Assembly: GCA_016196035.1 (NCBI GenBank)
Contig: JACPYM010000101.1
Coordinates: forward strand, 1-39,890
Reading direction: 5' to 3'
DNA from: Acidobacteriota bacterium
GTDB lineage: Bacteria > Acidobacteriota > Blastocatellia > RBC074
DNA: 39,890 nucleotides
Below the pieces are notes generated by a model, which was not told where the DNA came from, ran no database searches, and saw nothing but the letters and a program-made list of their open reading frames with translations. Position numbers and translations under genes: made by a program. Shown piece after piece: positions 1-7,421 of the stretch (the first letter of the stretch is position 1; every line of letters starts with the position of its first letter).

Positions 1-116
1 CAAGCGGCGCGTCAAGCACGGCGGACTGACGCAACACCGAAGCGCCGCTTGCTCACGCGCGCGGTACTGTCCCGGCGCGCGGCTTTTTGCCATACACCGA
101 AGTGAAAACCGATCTA
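1..116. repeat. Intergenic palindromic repeat, family A (copy 1, cut by window edge)
   Basis: This segment carries the core seen in the other family A copies (GCTTGCTCACGCGCGCGGTA) and ends in CACCGAAGTGAAAACCGATC followed by TA. Read on the minus strand the end is TAGATCGGTTTTCACTTCGG. Related copies lie near 20620-20824, 25266-25452 and 26813-26956. It lies downstream of the 3' end of the chemoreceptor gene. The left end is outside the window, so its full length is unknown. Confidence 0.6.
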
Positions 117-133
117 GTTTCCGGGCAGTTACA

Positions 134-209
134 GCCTCACCTTGTAGTAACGAATTTATTCGTTACGCGCTGGGATGTAACGAATAAATTCGTTACTACA
201 AGGTGAGGC
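134..209. repeat. Perfect 33-bp inverted repeat downstream of the chemoreceptor gene
   Basis: Bases 134-166 and 177-209 are exact reverse complements separated by 10 bases. The core is GTAGTAACGAATTTATTCG. It starts 17 bases past the stop of the chemoreceptor gene ending at 227. A related hairpin (GTAGCAGCGAATTTATTCGC core) lies at 21617-21683, just past the motB stop. It could act as a transcription terminator or mRNA 3'-end stabiliser. There is no U-tract, so a classical intrinsic terminator is not clear. Confidence 0.75.
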
Positions 210-226
210 CCGAAATGCCCAAGAAC

Positions 227-2353
227 TTAGCGCGCGAAACCGTGCGCGCGCGACCCGGCGCGGCTGGCGGTCTCAGCCGCTTTGGCCGCCACCAGATGGT
301 TAAGTTGCCGGCGTTCCTTGCTGGTCAGGGGGCGTTCCGGCGGCGGTTGGAAATCAACGCCCGGTTGCCTGCCCGGTTGCCTGCCCGGTTGCCCTGATGC
401 CGGTTCGTCCACCTGTTGATCGAAGTCCTCGTCGAAATGGAACTGCCCGACCACCTCCTTGAGCACATCCGATTGCTGGAAGAGGCTCTCCGCCGCCTTT
501 TGCAAGTCGTTGGTCATCTCGACGGATTGCTGCACCATCTCGCGCAACTGTTCAATCGCGCGGACGACTTCGGCGGTGCCCGTGGATTGTTCCTCGGTGG
601 CGGCAGAGATTTCTTGCGTGAGTTGGCTGAGACCGTGGGTGGCCCGGGCTATCTCTTCGGCGCCAGCCGACTGTTCGCTGGTGGCCGCTTCGATCTCCTG
701 CGTGCGTCCGACGATCTTTTCAACGGCAGCGAGAATCGTGCGGAAGGCCTCGCCCACCGAGGTGTCGGCGATGTAATCCCGCACGTGTTTATTCGATTCA
801 TCCATTTGCCGGACGGCGGCGCGTGAATCGCATTGGATGGCCGCGACCAGGTCGCCGATTTCTTTGGTTGAGCGGGCGCTGCGCTCGGCCAGTTTGCGCA
901 CTTCATCCGCCACGACGGCGAACCCCAGGCCATGCTCGCCGGCGCGGGCGGCTTCAATCGCCGCATTCAAGGCCAGCAGATTGGTTTGATCGGCGATGTC
1001 GTCAATCGTCTCGACGATTTTGCCGATGTTTTCGGCGCGTGAGCCGAGGGAGTCAACCGTTTGGCCGACGGTTTCGACCGAAGCTGAGAGCCGTTGCATG
1101 TTTTGCGCGGCGAGGTTGAGCGTTTGCTGGCCGGTTTGGGCCGCCTGGCCGGTGCTGGCCGAAAGCGCGGACAATTCCCGCACATGCTCGGCAATGCCGT
1201 GCAACGAAGCCACCATCTCAGTGATGGCTGCCGAGGTTTCGGTGGTCGCCGCCGCTTGCGTTTGCGCGTTGGTAGACACCTGGCGAATCGAAGCGGCCAT
1301 TTCATGAATGGTCGCCATGACTTCTTCGGTCGAGGAAGAAAGGGCCGTGGACGATTGACGCGATTGGGCGCTGGCGGTCTTGATCTCCGAGGAAGTCGCG
1401 CCGACCTGGCTCGAACCCTGACTGATGCGCATCACCGCCTCGCGCAGGTTCCCGTTCATCTGTTCGAAGCTGCTGCCGATTTCATTCAGCCGGGCAATCA
1501 TCTGATTGAAAGATTCCGCCATCTGGCCGACTTCATCGTTGGCGGAAACTTCGATGGCTTCAAAATGCACGGCCATCTGTTTGGTGAGATCGCCGGCGGC
1601 AATGGCGCGCGCGGAATCCACCAATTTGGGCAGTTGCTCTTCGGCCAGAAAATTGGTGGCCTGTGCAATGGCAATCACCGGTTCCGAAATCCGGCGGGCC
1701 AGCCAGCGGCCCGCGCCGAGGCTGAGGACGATCACCACCAGCAACGCCAGAATCTGTAAGTTGCGCTGCGAGCGGTAAAGCGCGCCGCTGCTTTCAGCGG
1801 ATTGCCTGCCAGCCGTCACGATATTGGTGACCAGTTGATCGCTGGCCTGGCTGATCTTGCGGCGCGTTTCCGCCGTTTTGGTGAGCAGCATCTGCGAAGC
1901 TTCGCCGACTTGTCCGGCTTTGAGCAGCGTGACCAATTGCGCGCTTTGCTCGTTATAGTCGCGCATGTTGCCGATGATTTCAGCACACAGCTTCCGGTCT
2001 TCCGGCTTGGTCAGCAAAGCCTCGGCCTTTTTCATGTGCGTGGCGAAATCCTGTAGCGCTTGGTTCAGCTCCTGCTCGAGCTGCCCGCGGGCTTGTTCGT
2101 CTGTTTCAACAAAGTAATTGAACTGTCGGATGCGGCTGTTAAAAAAGCTGTTTTGCGCGTTACCCAGCGTTTGGGTGACGGGCAGCCAGACGAAGGCCAG
2201 CGCCTCGGTTTCCCGGTTGAGCTTATGCATGCCGACCATCGAAAAGAGGCCCAGGCAGATCGTAAAGAGAAGTCCGATGACGAATCCAGCCAGTATCTTT
2301 TTGTGAATCGTCCAATTGGTGAACCAAGTCTGCGAAGAAATTTTCATGTTCAT
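227..2353 (-). CDS. Methyl-accepting chemotaxis protein (708 aa)
   Basis: This is a transmembrane chemoreceptor that should sense a ligand in the periplasm and control CheA through CheW. Membrane segments are visible near residues 18-40 and 199-218. Between them is a helical region of about 155 residues of the four-helix-bundle type. A HAMP-like region follows, then a long coiled-coil signalling domain with the hallmark hairpin tip ([19 protein letters not shown]). After the signalling domain there is a hydrophilic tail with a threefold QPGR-type repeat. I see no C-terminal NWETF-like CheR/CheB tether. ATG at 2353 is used; a second in-frame ATG lies two codons later. The gene is last in the chemotaxis run, 179 bases beyond a TonB-like gene, and may have its own promoter. 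Its ligand cannot be told from sequence. Confidence 0.95.
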   Translation of the reverse strand: MNMKISSQTWFTNWTIHKKILAGFVIGLLFTICLGLFSMVGMHKLNRETEALAFVWLPVTQTLGNAQNSFFNSRIRQFNYFVETDEQARGQLEQELNQALQDFATHMKKAEALLTKPEDRKLCAEIIGNMRDYNEQSAQLVTLLKAGQVGEASQMLLTKTAETRRKISQASDQLVTNIVTAGRQSAESSGALYRSQRNLQILALLVVIVLSLGAGRWLARRISEPVIAIAQATNFLAEEQLPKLVDSARAIAAGDLTKQMAVHFEAIEVSANDEVGQMAESFNQMIARLNEIGSSFEQMNGNLREAVMRISQGSSQVGATSSEIKTASAQSRQSSTALSSSTEEVMATIHEMAASIRQVSTNAQTQAAATTETSAAITEMVASLHGIAEHVRELSALSASTGQAAQTGQQTLNLAAQNMQRLSASVETVGQTVDSLGSRAENIGKIVETIDDIADQTNLLALNAAIEAARAGEHGLGFAVVADEVRKLAERSARSTKEIGDLVAAIQCDSRAAVRQMDESNKHVRDYIADTSVGEAFRTILAAVEKIVGRTQEIEAATSEQSAGAEEIARATHGLSQLTQEISAATEEQSTGTAEVVRAIEQLREMVQQSVEMTNDLQKAAESLFQQSDVLKEVVGQFHFDEDFDQQVDEPASGQPGRQPGRQPGVDFQPPPERPLTSKERRQLNHLVAAKAAETASRAGSRAHGFAR

Positions 2354-2440
2354 GGGGTCAAGCTACCTTTCGCTGTCCGCTGCCTGGTTAATGATCCGTT
2401 GGGCGGGCTGCTTGAGAGTGAATTGCGGGTGAAGCGGAAA

Positions 2441-2488
2441 GGCAGAGTGAGCCTGCTCTGGGAGTGAGCGCGCGGCGCTCACTCTGCC
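2441..2488 (-). terminator. Overlapping hairpins between the TonB-like gene and the chemoreceptor gene
   Basis: Two stem-loops share one arm. Bases 2462-2471 pair with 2475-2484 (10 bp, 3-base loop), and 2441-2452 pair with 2477-2488 (12 bp). They lie 45-92 bases past the stop of the TonB-like gene. This is compatible with a terminator, or with mutually exclusive leader structures for the receptor gene. No clear U-run follows. Confidence 0.4.
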
Positions 2489-2532
2489 GGAAGATAACGC
2501 GGAAGGCTAAGCGGGAAGAGACTGCGCAAGTT

Positions 2533-2943
2533 TCAACTCAACTTGAACTCATATTGCAAAAAACCAGTCACTCTCACCGCCGCTCCGGCCTTTAAGGTCG
2601 GCGCAAATTTCGCCTTCAGGGCGGCATCAACCGAAGCCTGCCGCAACATAGGGCTGCCACTGGTGGCTTTGGCCGATTCGACCTTGCCGGTTTCGCTGAT
2701 CACGATGTCCACTTTGACCAGCCCGGTAGTGCGTGTTTGTTTGGCCAAGGCCGGATACTCAGGCGTGGGCAGGCTCAAGGCGCGCCCATTGAGATTGCCT
2801 GCCTCCACAGTCTCAACGGCCTGGACGGCAGGCTGTGTGAGCAGCAGCAAATTGGCCAGCAGCCACAAAACCCCGGTCAGCAAAACGGTCTGACGTTTGT
2901 TGACGCGGAAACCAGCGATAGTGTTTTCACGGTTGAAAGACAT
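2533..2943 (-). CDS. Small TonB C-terminal domain protein (136 aa)
   Basis: ATG at 2943 is preceded by a good ribosome binding site (GGAGAA) 6 bases upstream. The protein has one membrane segment near residues 18-40, then a TonB-C-like domain from about residue 55. That domain has the pattern P-EYP--A----T-G-V-V---I-E-G-V--A and ends in a YEF-type strand. TonB proteins pass proton-motive energy from the inner membrane to outer-membrane receptors. This one lacks the usual long proline-rich periplasmic spacer, so it may not span the periplasm. It could instead be one of the many short TonB-like domain proteins of uncertain role. It lies between the cheX-like gene and a chemoreceptor gene, which is an unusual neighbourhood. 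The domain call is fairly safe; the function is open. Confidence 0.8.
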   Translation of the reverse strand: MSFNRENTIAGFRVNKRQTVLLTGVLWLLANLLLLTQPAVQAVETVEAGNLNGRALSLPTPEYPALAKQTRTTGLVKVDIVISETGKVESAKATSGSPMLRQASVDAALKAKFAPTLKAGAAVRVTGFLQYEFKLS

Positions 2944-3083
2944 CTTGAATTCTCCTTTGAGTGATTGTTTCGAGGAACGGGGGATTGTCCGGCTTTGCAG
3001 CACTGCGCGCGGAGCGCAAGCCCAATCATCGTGTAGGTGGCGTGGGTTGCAGTCTGATTAGGCGTTCGAAGCCCGGCGTCCTG

Positions 3084-3360
3084 TCATTCCCAGTCCAGCG
3101 GCGGATCAAACGAACGTTTGTCGAATTGCGCATCGCTCTCTTGAAAGCCCAAAGCCTGCAGAGCGCTGACAAGGCTCCCAGCAATGCCAGTAATCTTATC
3201 GGCTAAAGCGCCGGTTACTTGAGCGGGTTGGCAGATTTTTTGTGACTCTTCGCCTGTTTTCAGGCATGTGATGGCTGGTCATGCAGTGGAATTCATTGAG
3301 GCGCGGCAGGTGCGCGCCCGCGTTGACCAGCAAGGAAATCTCAGAGGTTGTTTTCATCAT
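3084..3360 (-). pseudogene. Possible small frameshifted or decayed coding segment
   Basis: From 3263 down to 3084 (stop TGA at 3084-3086) one minus-strand frame reads like protein, ending GFQESDAQFDKRSFDPPLDW-E. It has no ATG. A different frame opens upstream at ATG 3357-3360 (MKTTSEISLLVNAG...). Removing one base from the T6 run at 3236-3241 (A6 on the coding strand) would join the two frames into one protein of about 91 residues. There is no clear ribosome binding site before the ATG, and I do not recognise the protein. It may be a pseudogene, a sequencing error at a homopolymer, or chance. Confidence 0.3.
3196..3222 (-). promoter_or_regulatory. Sigma-28 (FliA)-like promoter match
   Basis: On the minus strand the sequence reads TCAAGTAA, 11 bases, then GCCGATAA. 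The known FliA consensus is TAAAGTTT-N11-GCCGATAA, so the -10 element is perfect and the -35 element matches 5 of 8. It faces the TonB-like gene 250 bases away. The GCCGATAA also falls inside a coding-like frame as Ala-Asp-Lys, so the match could be chance. Confidence 0.35.
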
Positions 3361-3390
3361 AGTTTTATAGCGCTTTGCAGATGGGTGCGA

Positions 3391-3494
3391 CCTAACGTAG
3401 GGGCAGACCTGCGTGTCTGCCCCGGTGGCCGCAGACGACAGCGGAGTCGTCAAACCCGCCCAGGGCAGACACGCAGGTCTGCCCCTACGTTAGG
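3391..3494. repeat. Perfect 32-bp inverted repeat covering the cheX stop codon
   Basis: Bases 3391-3422 and 3463-3494 are exact reverse complements with a 40-base spacer. The core is GTAGGGGCAGACCTGCGTGT. The right arm includes the TAA stop of the cheX-like gene (3490-3492). Its position at the end of the cheB-cheR-cheX run would suit an mRNA 3'-end hairpin. No transposase and no obvious target-site duplication are seen. Confidence 0.75.
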
Positions 3495-3954
3495 CCGCCT
3501 GCTGCGCCTCGTTTTTCAAGAGCACGACGAATAGCGGTTCGCCCAGACATTGAAACTCGACTTTGCTGACGACTTGGCCGTCGGGCAGCAACGACAGATA
3601 GTCCGCGCCGGCTTTGACGGAGGGAAGCGAGAGTTGGCTGGGCAGCGGCAATAAGCCTTTGATGTTGCCGCCCACGATATTGGCCAATTCGCCCAGCACA
3701 TCCTGCGTCTGCTCAAGTGTCGTACTTTGTTCCGGCACGCCAAAGAGAATGGCTGCCAATTGGCGCGCCAGCGTGACCGAGCAATTCAGCGTCACGGCGC
3801 CATTCCAATCCCCGTGCAAGTGGACGGAACCCATCAACATCTCGACCGGCACCGGTTGCCAGTCCAGGTAATGACCGGGTTCGAGTTCACGTTCCAACAT
3901 GGAGGCCCAGACCATTTCCGTGACCTGGCGAATCTCATTTTCCAGAAATTGCAT
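3490..3954 (-). CDS. cheX: CheX-like CheY-P phosphatase (154 aa)
   Basis: The protein fits the CheC/CheX/FliY family, which removes phosphate from CheY-P and resets the motor signal. The motif ELANIVGGNIKG near residues 87-98 carries the expected acidic and Asn catalytic pair (E--N) of CheX-type enzymes. The single such motif and the size of about 154 residues fit CheX rather than CheC or FliY. ATG at 3954 is chosen because AAGGAG lies a few bases upstream, overlapping the cheR stop region. That gives an 8-base gap to cheR and implies translational coupling. No cheZ is seen, so this is probably the dedicated phosphatase of the pathway. The stop codon sits inside a 32-bp inverted repeat. Confidence 0.85.
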   Translation of the reverse strand: MQFLENEIRQVTEMVWASMLERELEPGHYLDWQPVPVEMLMGSVHLHGDWNGAVTLNCSVTLARQLAAILFGVPEQSTTLEQTQDVLGELANIVGGNIKGLLPLPSQLSLPSVKAGADYLSLLPDGQVVSKVEFQCLGEPLFVVLLKNEAQQAA

Positions 3955-3962
3955 ACGTCTCC

Positions 3963-4778
3963 TTACACCTGATAGCAAATGGCCTTGTCATGGTTGAGCC
4001 GTGTAAACGTGCTGTCCAGGTTCAATGTCGTTTCCGCGCCCCCCAGGAAGAGATAGCCGCCAGGCCGGAGCACCTGACGTAGCTTGCGCAGAATGTGCTT
4101 TTTCATTTCGACATCGAAATAGATCATCACGTTGCGGATGAAGATAATATCCACCGCCGGAAGCGGATTCCACGGTTCGGCTAGGTTTAACTCGCGCACT
4201 TCCAACATGGCCCGCAACTCCGGCTTGATCTGCCATTCCAGGCCTTGCCGCTCGAAGTATTTGACCAGCAAAACGGCGGGCAGGCCGCGGTTGATCTCCA
4301 ATTGGTTGAAGCGGCCCTGGCGCGTGCGTTCCAACATCCCTTGCGAAATATCGGTGGCCAGAATGCGCACGTTCCAACTGGCCAACGCCGGAAAGTTTTC
4401 GCGCAGCAACATGGCGATGCTGTAAGGTTCCTGACCGCTCGAACAGGCGGCGGACCAGATGGTCAAATCGCGCATGGCCTGCCGTTTTTCGATGATGGCG
4501 GGCAGCACGATTTTCTTGAGCATGTCGAAGGGGTGAATATCGCGGAAGAACGTGGTTTCGTTGGTGGTCATGGCGTCCACCACTTTGCGATGGACTTGAT
4601 TGTAGGGCGTCGTGCGCAATTGCGTGATCAACGCCTCCAGGGAAGTAAACCCTTCGCGGCGTGCCAGCGGCGTCAAGCGGGCTTCCACCAGATATTCCTT
4701 GCCGGTTTCCAGCACAATGGCTGAACGCTCGCGCACGAGCTTGCTCAGGTAATCAAAGTCTGCGCTTTTGATCGTCAT
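3963..4778 (-). CDS. cheR: CheR chemotaxis protein methyltransferase (271 aa)
   Basis: CheR transfers methyl groups from S-adenosylmethionine to glutamates of chemoreceptors and so drives adaptation. The N-terminal helical domain is followed by the conserved NETTFFRD stretch and the SAM-binding motif WSAACSSGQEPYSIAM. Near the C-terminus is the FIRNVMIYFD and LFLGGAE pattern typical of the family. The ORF is open further upstream, but ATG at 4778 gives the standard N-terminus and length and lies 25 bases past the cheB stop; the longer reading would overlap cheB. The next gene downstream is the cheX-like phosphatase, 8 bases away, so cheB-cheR-cheX look like one transcript. Confidence 0.95.
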   Translation of the reverse strand: MTIKSADFDYLSKLVRERSAIVLETGKEYLVEARLTPLARREGFTSLEALITQLRTTPYNQVHRKVVDAMTTNETTFFRDIHPFDMLKKIVLPAIIEKRQAMRDLTIWSAACSSGQEPYSIAMLLRENFPALASWNVRILATDISQGMLERTRQGRFNQLEINRGLPAVLLVKYFERQGLEWQIKPELRAMLEVRELNLAEPWNPLPAVDIIFIRNVMIYFDVEMKKHILRKLRQVLRPGGYLFLGGAETTLNLDSTFTRLNHDKAICYQV

Positions 4779-4803
4779 GATTTCGTCTTTGGCAACTTGC
4801 GCC

Positions 4804-5916
4804 TTAAAGCGAATGAGAGCGTGCATCTTCGCGGCGGATGCGCCGCAGGATTTCAGGCGCCAGTTGATTGAGTGGCAGCACTTTGTCCGCCAAACCGGAT
4901 TGAGCGACGACCCCGGGCATGCCCCAGACCACGCTGCTGGCTTCGTCTTGCGCCAGGATCTGGCCATTGGCCTGATGGATCAGTTCGCAGCCGCGCAAGC
5001 CATCGCGGCCCATCCCCGTCAAGATCACCGCGAGCGTGCCCGCGCCATACGCCACGCAGACCGAGCGGAAGAGCACATCCACAGCCGGCCGGCAGGAATT
5101 TTCCGGCGCTTCCTGATGGGTGCCGAGCCGGACGACGCCTTTGCTGCTTTCCACCACCATGTGCTGACCGCCCGGCGCAATCCACGCCTGGCCGGGGCGC
5201 AATACTTCACCTGCCACGCCTTCGCGAATCTTTAACGTGGATTTGGCCTGCAAGCGCTCGGCCAGCAATTTGGTGAAGAGCGCGGGCATGTGTTGGACGA
5301 TCACAATCGGCACCGGAAAGTCGGCGGGCAAGGCCGGCAAGAGTTCGGCCAACGCATTGGGGCCGCCCGTCGAAACGCCGATGGCGAGAATCTCAACCGG
5401 GCGCGGCGCGCCTTTGGACAGCGGAGCGCGCACGAGTTGAGGCACAGCGACGGCGCTTGTGCCATTGCCAGGCGCGCGCGCCGGTAAGGGAGGTTTGAGA
5501 GCCAGAAGCTGCGGACACAGCCCTTTGATTTTGGGGATCAACTCATCGCGCAGACGTTGCAGCGCGACCGCGACGCTGCCGACATTGGCGGGTTTCGTCA
5601 CGTAATCATTGGCGCCCAGCGTCAAGGCTTCGAGCGTCGCCGCCGCGCCGCGTTCGGTCAGTGTGCTGAACATAATGACCGGCAGGCGCGGATGCGTTTT
5701 GCGCAGTTCCTTCAACGTCTCTAAACCGTCCAACTCCGGCATTTCGACATCCATCACCAGGATGTCCGGTTTGACTTGATTGAGTTTGGCCAAGGCGATG
5801 CGCCCGTTGGCAGCCGTGGCGACGACTTCGAGCTGCGGGTCTGTGGCCAGGGTGTCCGCCACCATGCGCCGCACGACGACCGCATCATCAACGATCAAGA
5901 CTCGAATTTTTTGCAT
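4804..5916 (-). CDS. cheB: CheB protein-glutamate methylesterase, response regulator (370 aa)
   Basis: CheB removes methyl groups from receptors (and deamidates glutamines) when phosphorylated by CheA, opposing CheR. An N-terminal receiver domain has acidic residues D10-D11, phosphorylation site D56 (VMDVEMP) and K109. After a linker the esterase domain carries the catalytic Ser182 (GVSTGGPNAL), His209 (VQHM) and Asp305 (GMGRDG). All key residues are present, so it should be active. ATG at 5916 puts the receiver strand at the very N-terminus and has GGAG about 12 bases upstream; the longer ORF adds only an unlike extension. It lies 58 bases beyond cheY. Confidence 0.96.
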   Translation of the reverse strand: MQKIRVLIVDDAVVVRRMVADTLATDPQLEVVATAANGRIALAKLNQVKPDILVMDVEMPELDGLETLKELRKTHPRLPVIMFSTLTERGAAATLEALTLGANDYVTKPANVGSVAVALQRLRDELIPKIKGLCPQLLALKPPLPARAPGNGTSAVAVPQLVRAPLSKGAPRPVEILAIGVSTGGPNALAELLPALPADFPVPIVIVQHMPALFTKLLAERLQAKSTLKIREGVAGEVLRPGQAWIAPGGQHMVVESSKGVVRLGTHQEAPENSCRPAVDVLFRSVCVAYGAGTLAVILTGMGRDGLRGCELIHQANGQILAQDEASSVVWGMPGVVAQSGLADKVLPLNQLAPEILRRIRREDARSHSL

Positions 5917-5974
5917 CACAGGGCATCTCCGGCATAGGCAGCGTTGGGGGCGCCGCTGTTTTCTGCTGACTGAC

Positions 5975-6346
5975 TCAGGCGAGTGGCAAACCCAGCATTT
6001 CCAGCTTTTCACGCAGGCCGTCCTTGGTGAAGGGTTTCATGATGTATTCGTTGGCGCCCGCTTCCAGCGCTTGGGTCATGTTTTCGATCTCGGTTTCGGT
6101 GGTGACCATCATCACGCGCAACTCAGCGTAGCAGGGTTGCGCGCGCACCGTTTGTAAGAACTCAAAACCATTCATCTCCGGCATGTTCCAATCCACTAAA
6201 ACCAGGTCGAACGTCTCATTGGCGCTGAGCTTGGCCAAGCCATCCTGACCGTGAATGGCTTCGACGACGGTGAACCCACAGCCTTTCAGGATATTGCTGA
6301 CGATCATCCGCATGGCTTTGGAATCATCAATCACAAGTGCACGCAT
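5975..6346 (-). CDS. cheY: CheY-type single-domain response regulator (123 aa)
   Basis: This is a stand-alone receiver domain expected to take phosphate from CheA and bind the flagellar switch. Visible residues are D7-D8, phosphoacceptor D52 (VDWNMPEMNG), T82 and K104 (KPF). The length is typical of CheY. The ribosome binding site GGAG precedes the ATG at 6346. It is the first gene of a group with cheB, cheR and cheX, after a 580-base gap from cheW. A second cheY is at 14743-15123. Which of the two drives the motor cannot be told from sequence; this one lies with the adaptation enzymes. Confidence 0.93.
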   Translation of the reverse strand: MRALVIDDSKAMRMIVSNILKGCGFTVVEAIHGQDGLAKLSANETFDLVLVDWNMPEMNGFEFLQTVRAQPCYAELRVMMVTTETEIENMTQALEAGANEYIMKPFTKDGLREKLEMLGLPLA

Positions 6347-6397
6347 GGTTATCTCCTCAGTACAAGAAAAACTAAATTTTCTGGCATTTACCTCTTC

Positions 6398-6588
6398 GCC
6401 GCAGAGCGGCGGTTGAATTTAGCCGTGGGTTTTCAACCCACGGGCAGCGCACAATCATTTGCGCGTCGCGTCAGCGACGCTTGAAACACGCGACCATTCA
6501 AGCGTCGCTGACTGACGCGACGCGGGTTTGTGGCGCGGATACCGTGGGTTGAAAACCCACGGCTAAATTCAACCGCCGCTAACGCGGC
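6398..6588. repeat. Nested palindromic repeat between cheW and cheY
   Basis: Outer arms 6398-6443 and 6542-6588 are nearly exact reverse complements. Each arm itself contains a 9-bp-stem hairpin CCGTGGGTT-TTC-AACCCACGG or its reverse. Inner arms near 6463-6484 and 6497-6524 form a further stem (AGCGTCGCTGA core). The whole can fold into one cruciform of about 190 bases. It lies 52 bases before the cheY start codon, so it may separate the cheW and cheY transcripts. Confidence 0.75.
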
Positions 6589-6928
6589 AAAAACAATTTT
6601 CAAAACACGAGATAACTTAGTTGCTCGTGTACTCAGTATCTCTCCGCCCAACTGCGTGGCGGGATGTTGACTCAAGTGCCCTAGCCAAACACCAAGCGCT
6701 TGGCTGACATAATGCTGATGGAGAGCCGGGAGATTTCAGCTAGGAATTAGGGATAGCTGTCCATCAGTGTCTTGGCTTGGCCGCTGCCAACCAAGCTGGG
6801 CGCGCGAAAAAGGGAGCGACTGCGCGTGGCGTGGCACGCGCTGCTGGAATTGGCTTATCACCAATGCGGGCGGCGGCGTGTCAAGAATCCGACAGCCGCC
6901 AAGCCGCGTGCAAAAGCCGCGCGCAACC
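6589..6928. other. Intergenic sequence without a recognised gene
   Basis: About 340 bases follow the cheW stop. The only distinct item is a 12-bp perfect palindrome CCAAGCGCTTGG at 6692-6703, of a size that could be an operator. Short open frames exist on both strands, but none has a convincing ribosome binding site or recognisable sequence. Confidence 0.5.
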
Positions 6929-7399
6929 TTAGCATCGAGCTTCGCTATCTCCTTTTCGTAGCTGGTGCAGAGCGTCCAGCGCCAGCGCTTTTTCGGTGTC
7001 CAAAATCAGTAAGAGCCGATCTTTGAGTTTATAGACGCCGCGCACCAGTGCACGTGCTGTGCCGTGCAAGGTCTCAGGCGGCTGTTCGAATTGTTCTGCG
7101 CTGACTTCCAACACATCGCCGATTTCGTCTACCAGCAAACTGACCGCGCCATCGTCGGTGCGGATGACGACATTCATCGGGGGGCGTTCGGCGGAGCGCG
7201 CTTTCAACTGCAACTGCTGGCGCAAATCAATGGCGGTGACGATCTGGCCGCGCAAATTGATCAGGCCTTTGACCACTTCCGAGGCCAAGGGCACACGCGT
7301 CATTTCCTGATACCGGATGACTTCCTGCACCCGGAGCACCTCCACGCCCAAAAACAGATTGTCCAAATAGAAAGTGCAAAATTGTTGTACGGCTGCCAT
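6929..7399 (-). CDS. cheW: CheW chemotaxis coupling protein (156 aa)
   Basis: CheW links chemoreceptors to the CheA kinase in the cytoplasmic signalling array. The protein is a single CheW-like domain: strand FYLDNLFLGVEVLRVQEVIRY, then the conserved LINLRGQIVTAIDLR motif near residue 47. The LLVDEIGDVLEV strand and a C-terminal VYKLKDRLLLILDTEK stretch complete the fold. GAGGAG is placed well before ATG 7399. It follows a chemoreceptor gene by 22 bases, so the two are probably co-transcribed and may work as a pair. The C-terminal tail beyond the domain is short and charged. Confidence 0.94.
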   Translation of the reverse strand: MAAVQQFCTFYLDNLFLGVEVLRVQEVIRYQEMTRVPLASEVVKGLINLRGQIVTAIDLRQQLQLKARSAERPPMNVVIRTDDGAVSLLVDEIGDVLEVSAEQFEQPPETLHGTARALVRGVYKLKDRLLLILDTEKALALDALHQLRKGDSEARC

Positions 7400-7421
7400 A
7401 AAACTCCTCGTTGCGATGCTG

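Noticed and set aside
3004-3195. Riboswitch in the leader of the TonB-like gene
   Set aside because: I compared it by eye with the cyclic di-GMP (GEMM) pattern and found no match.
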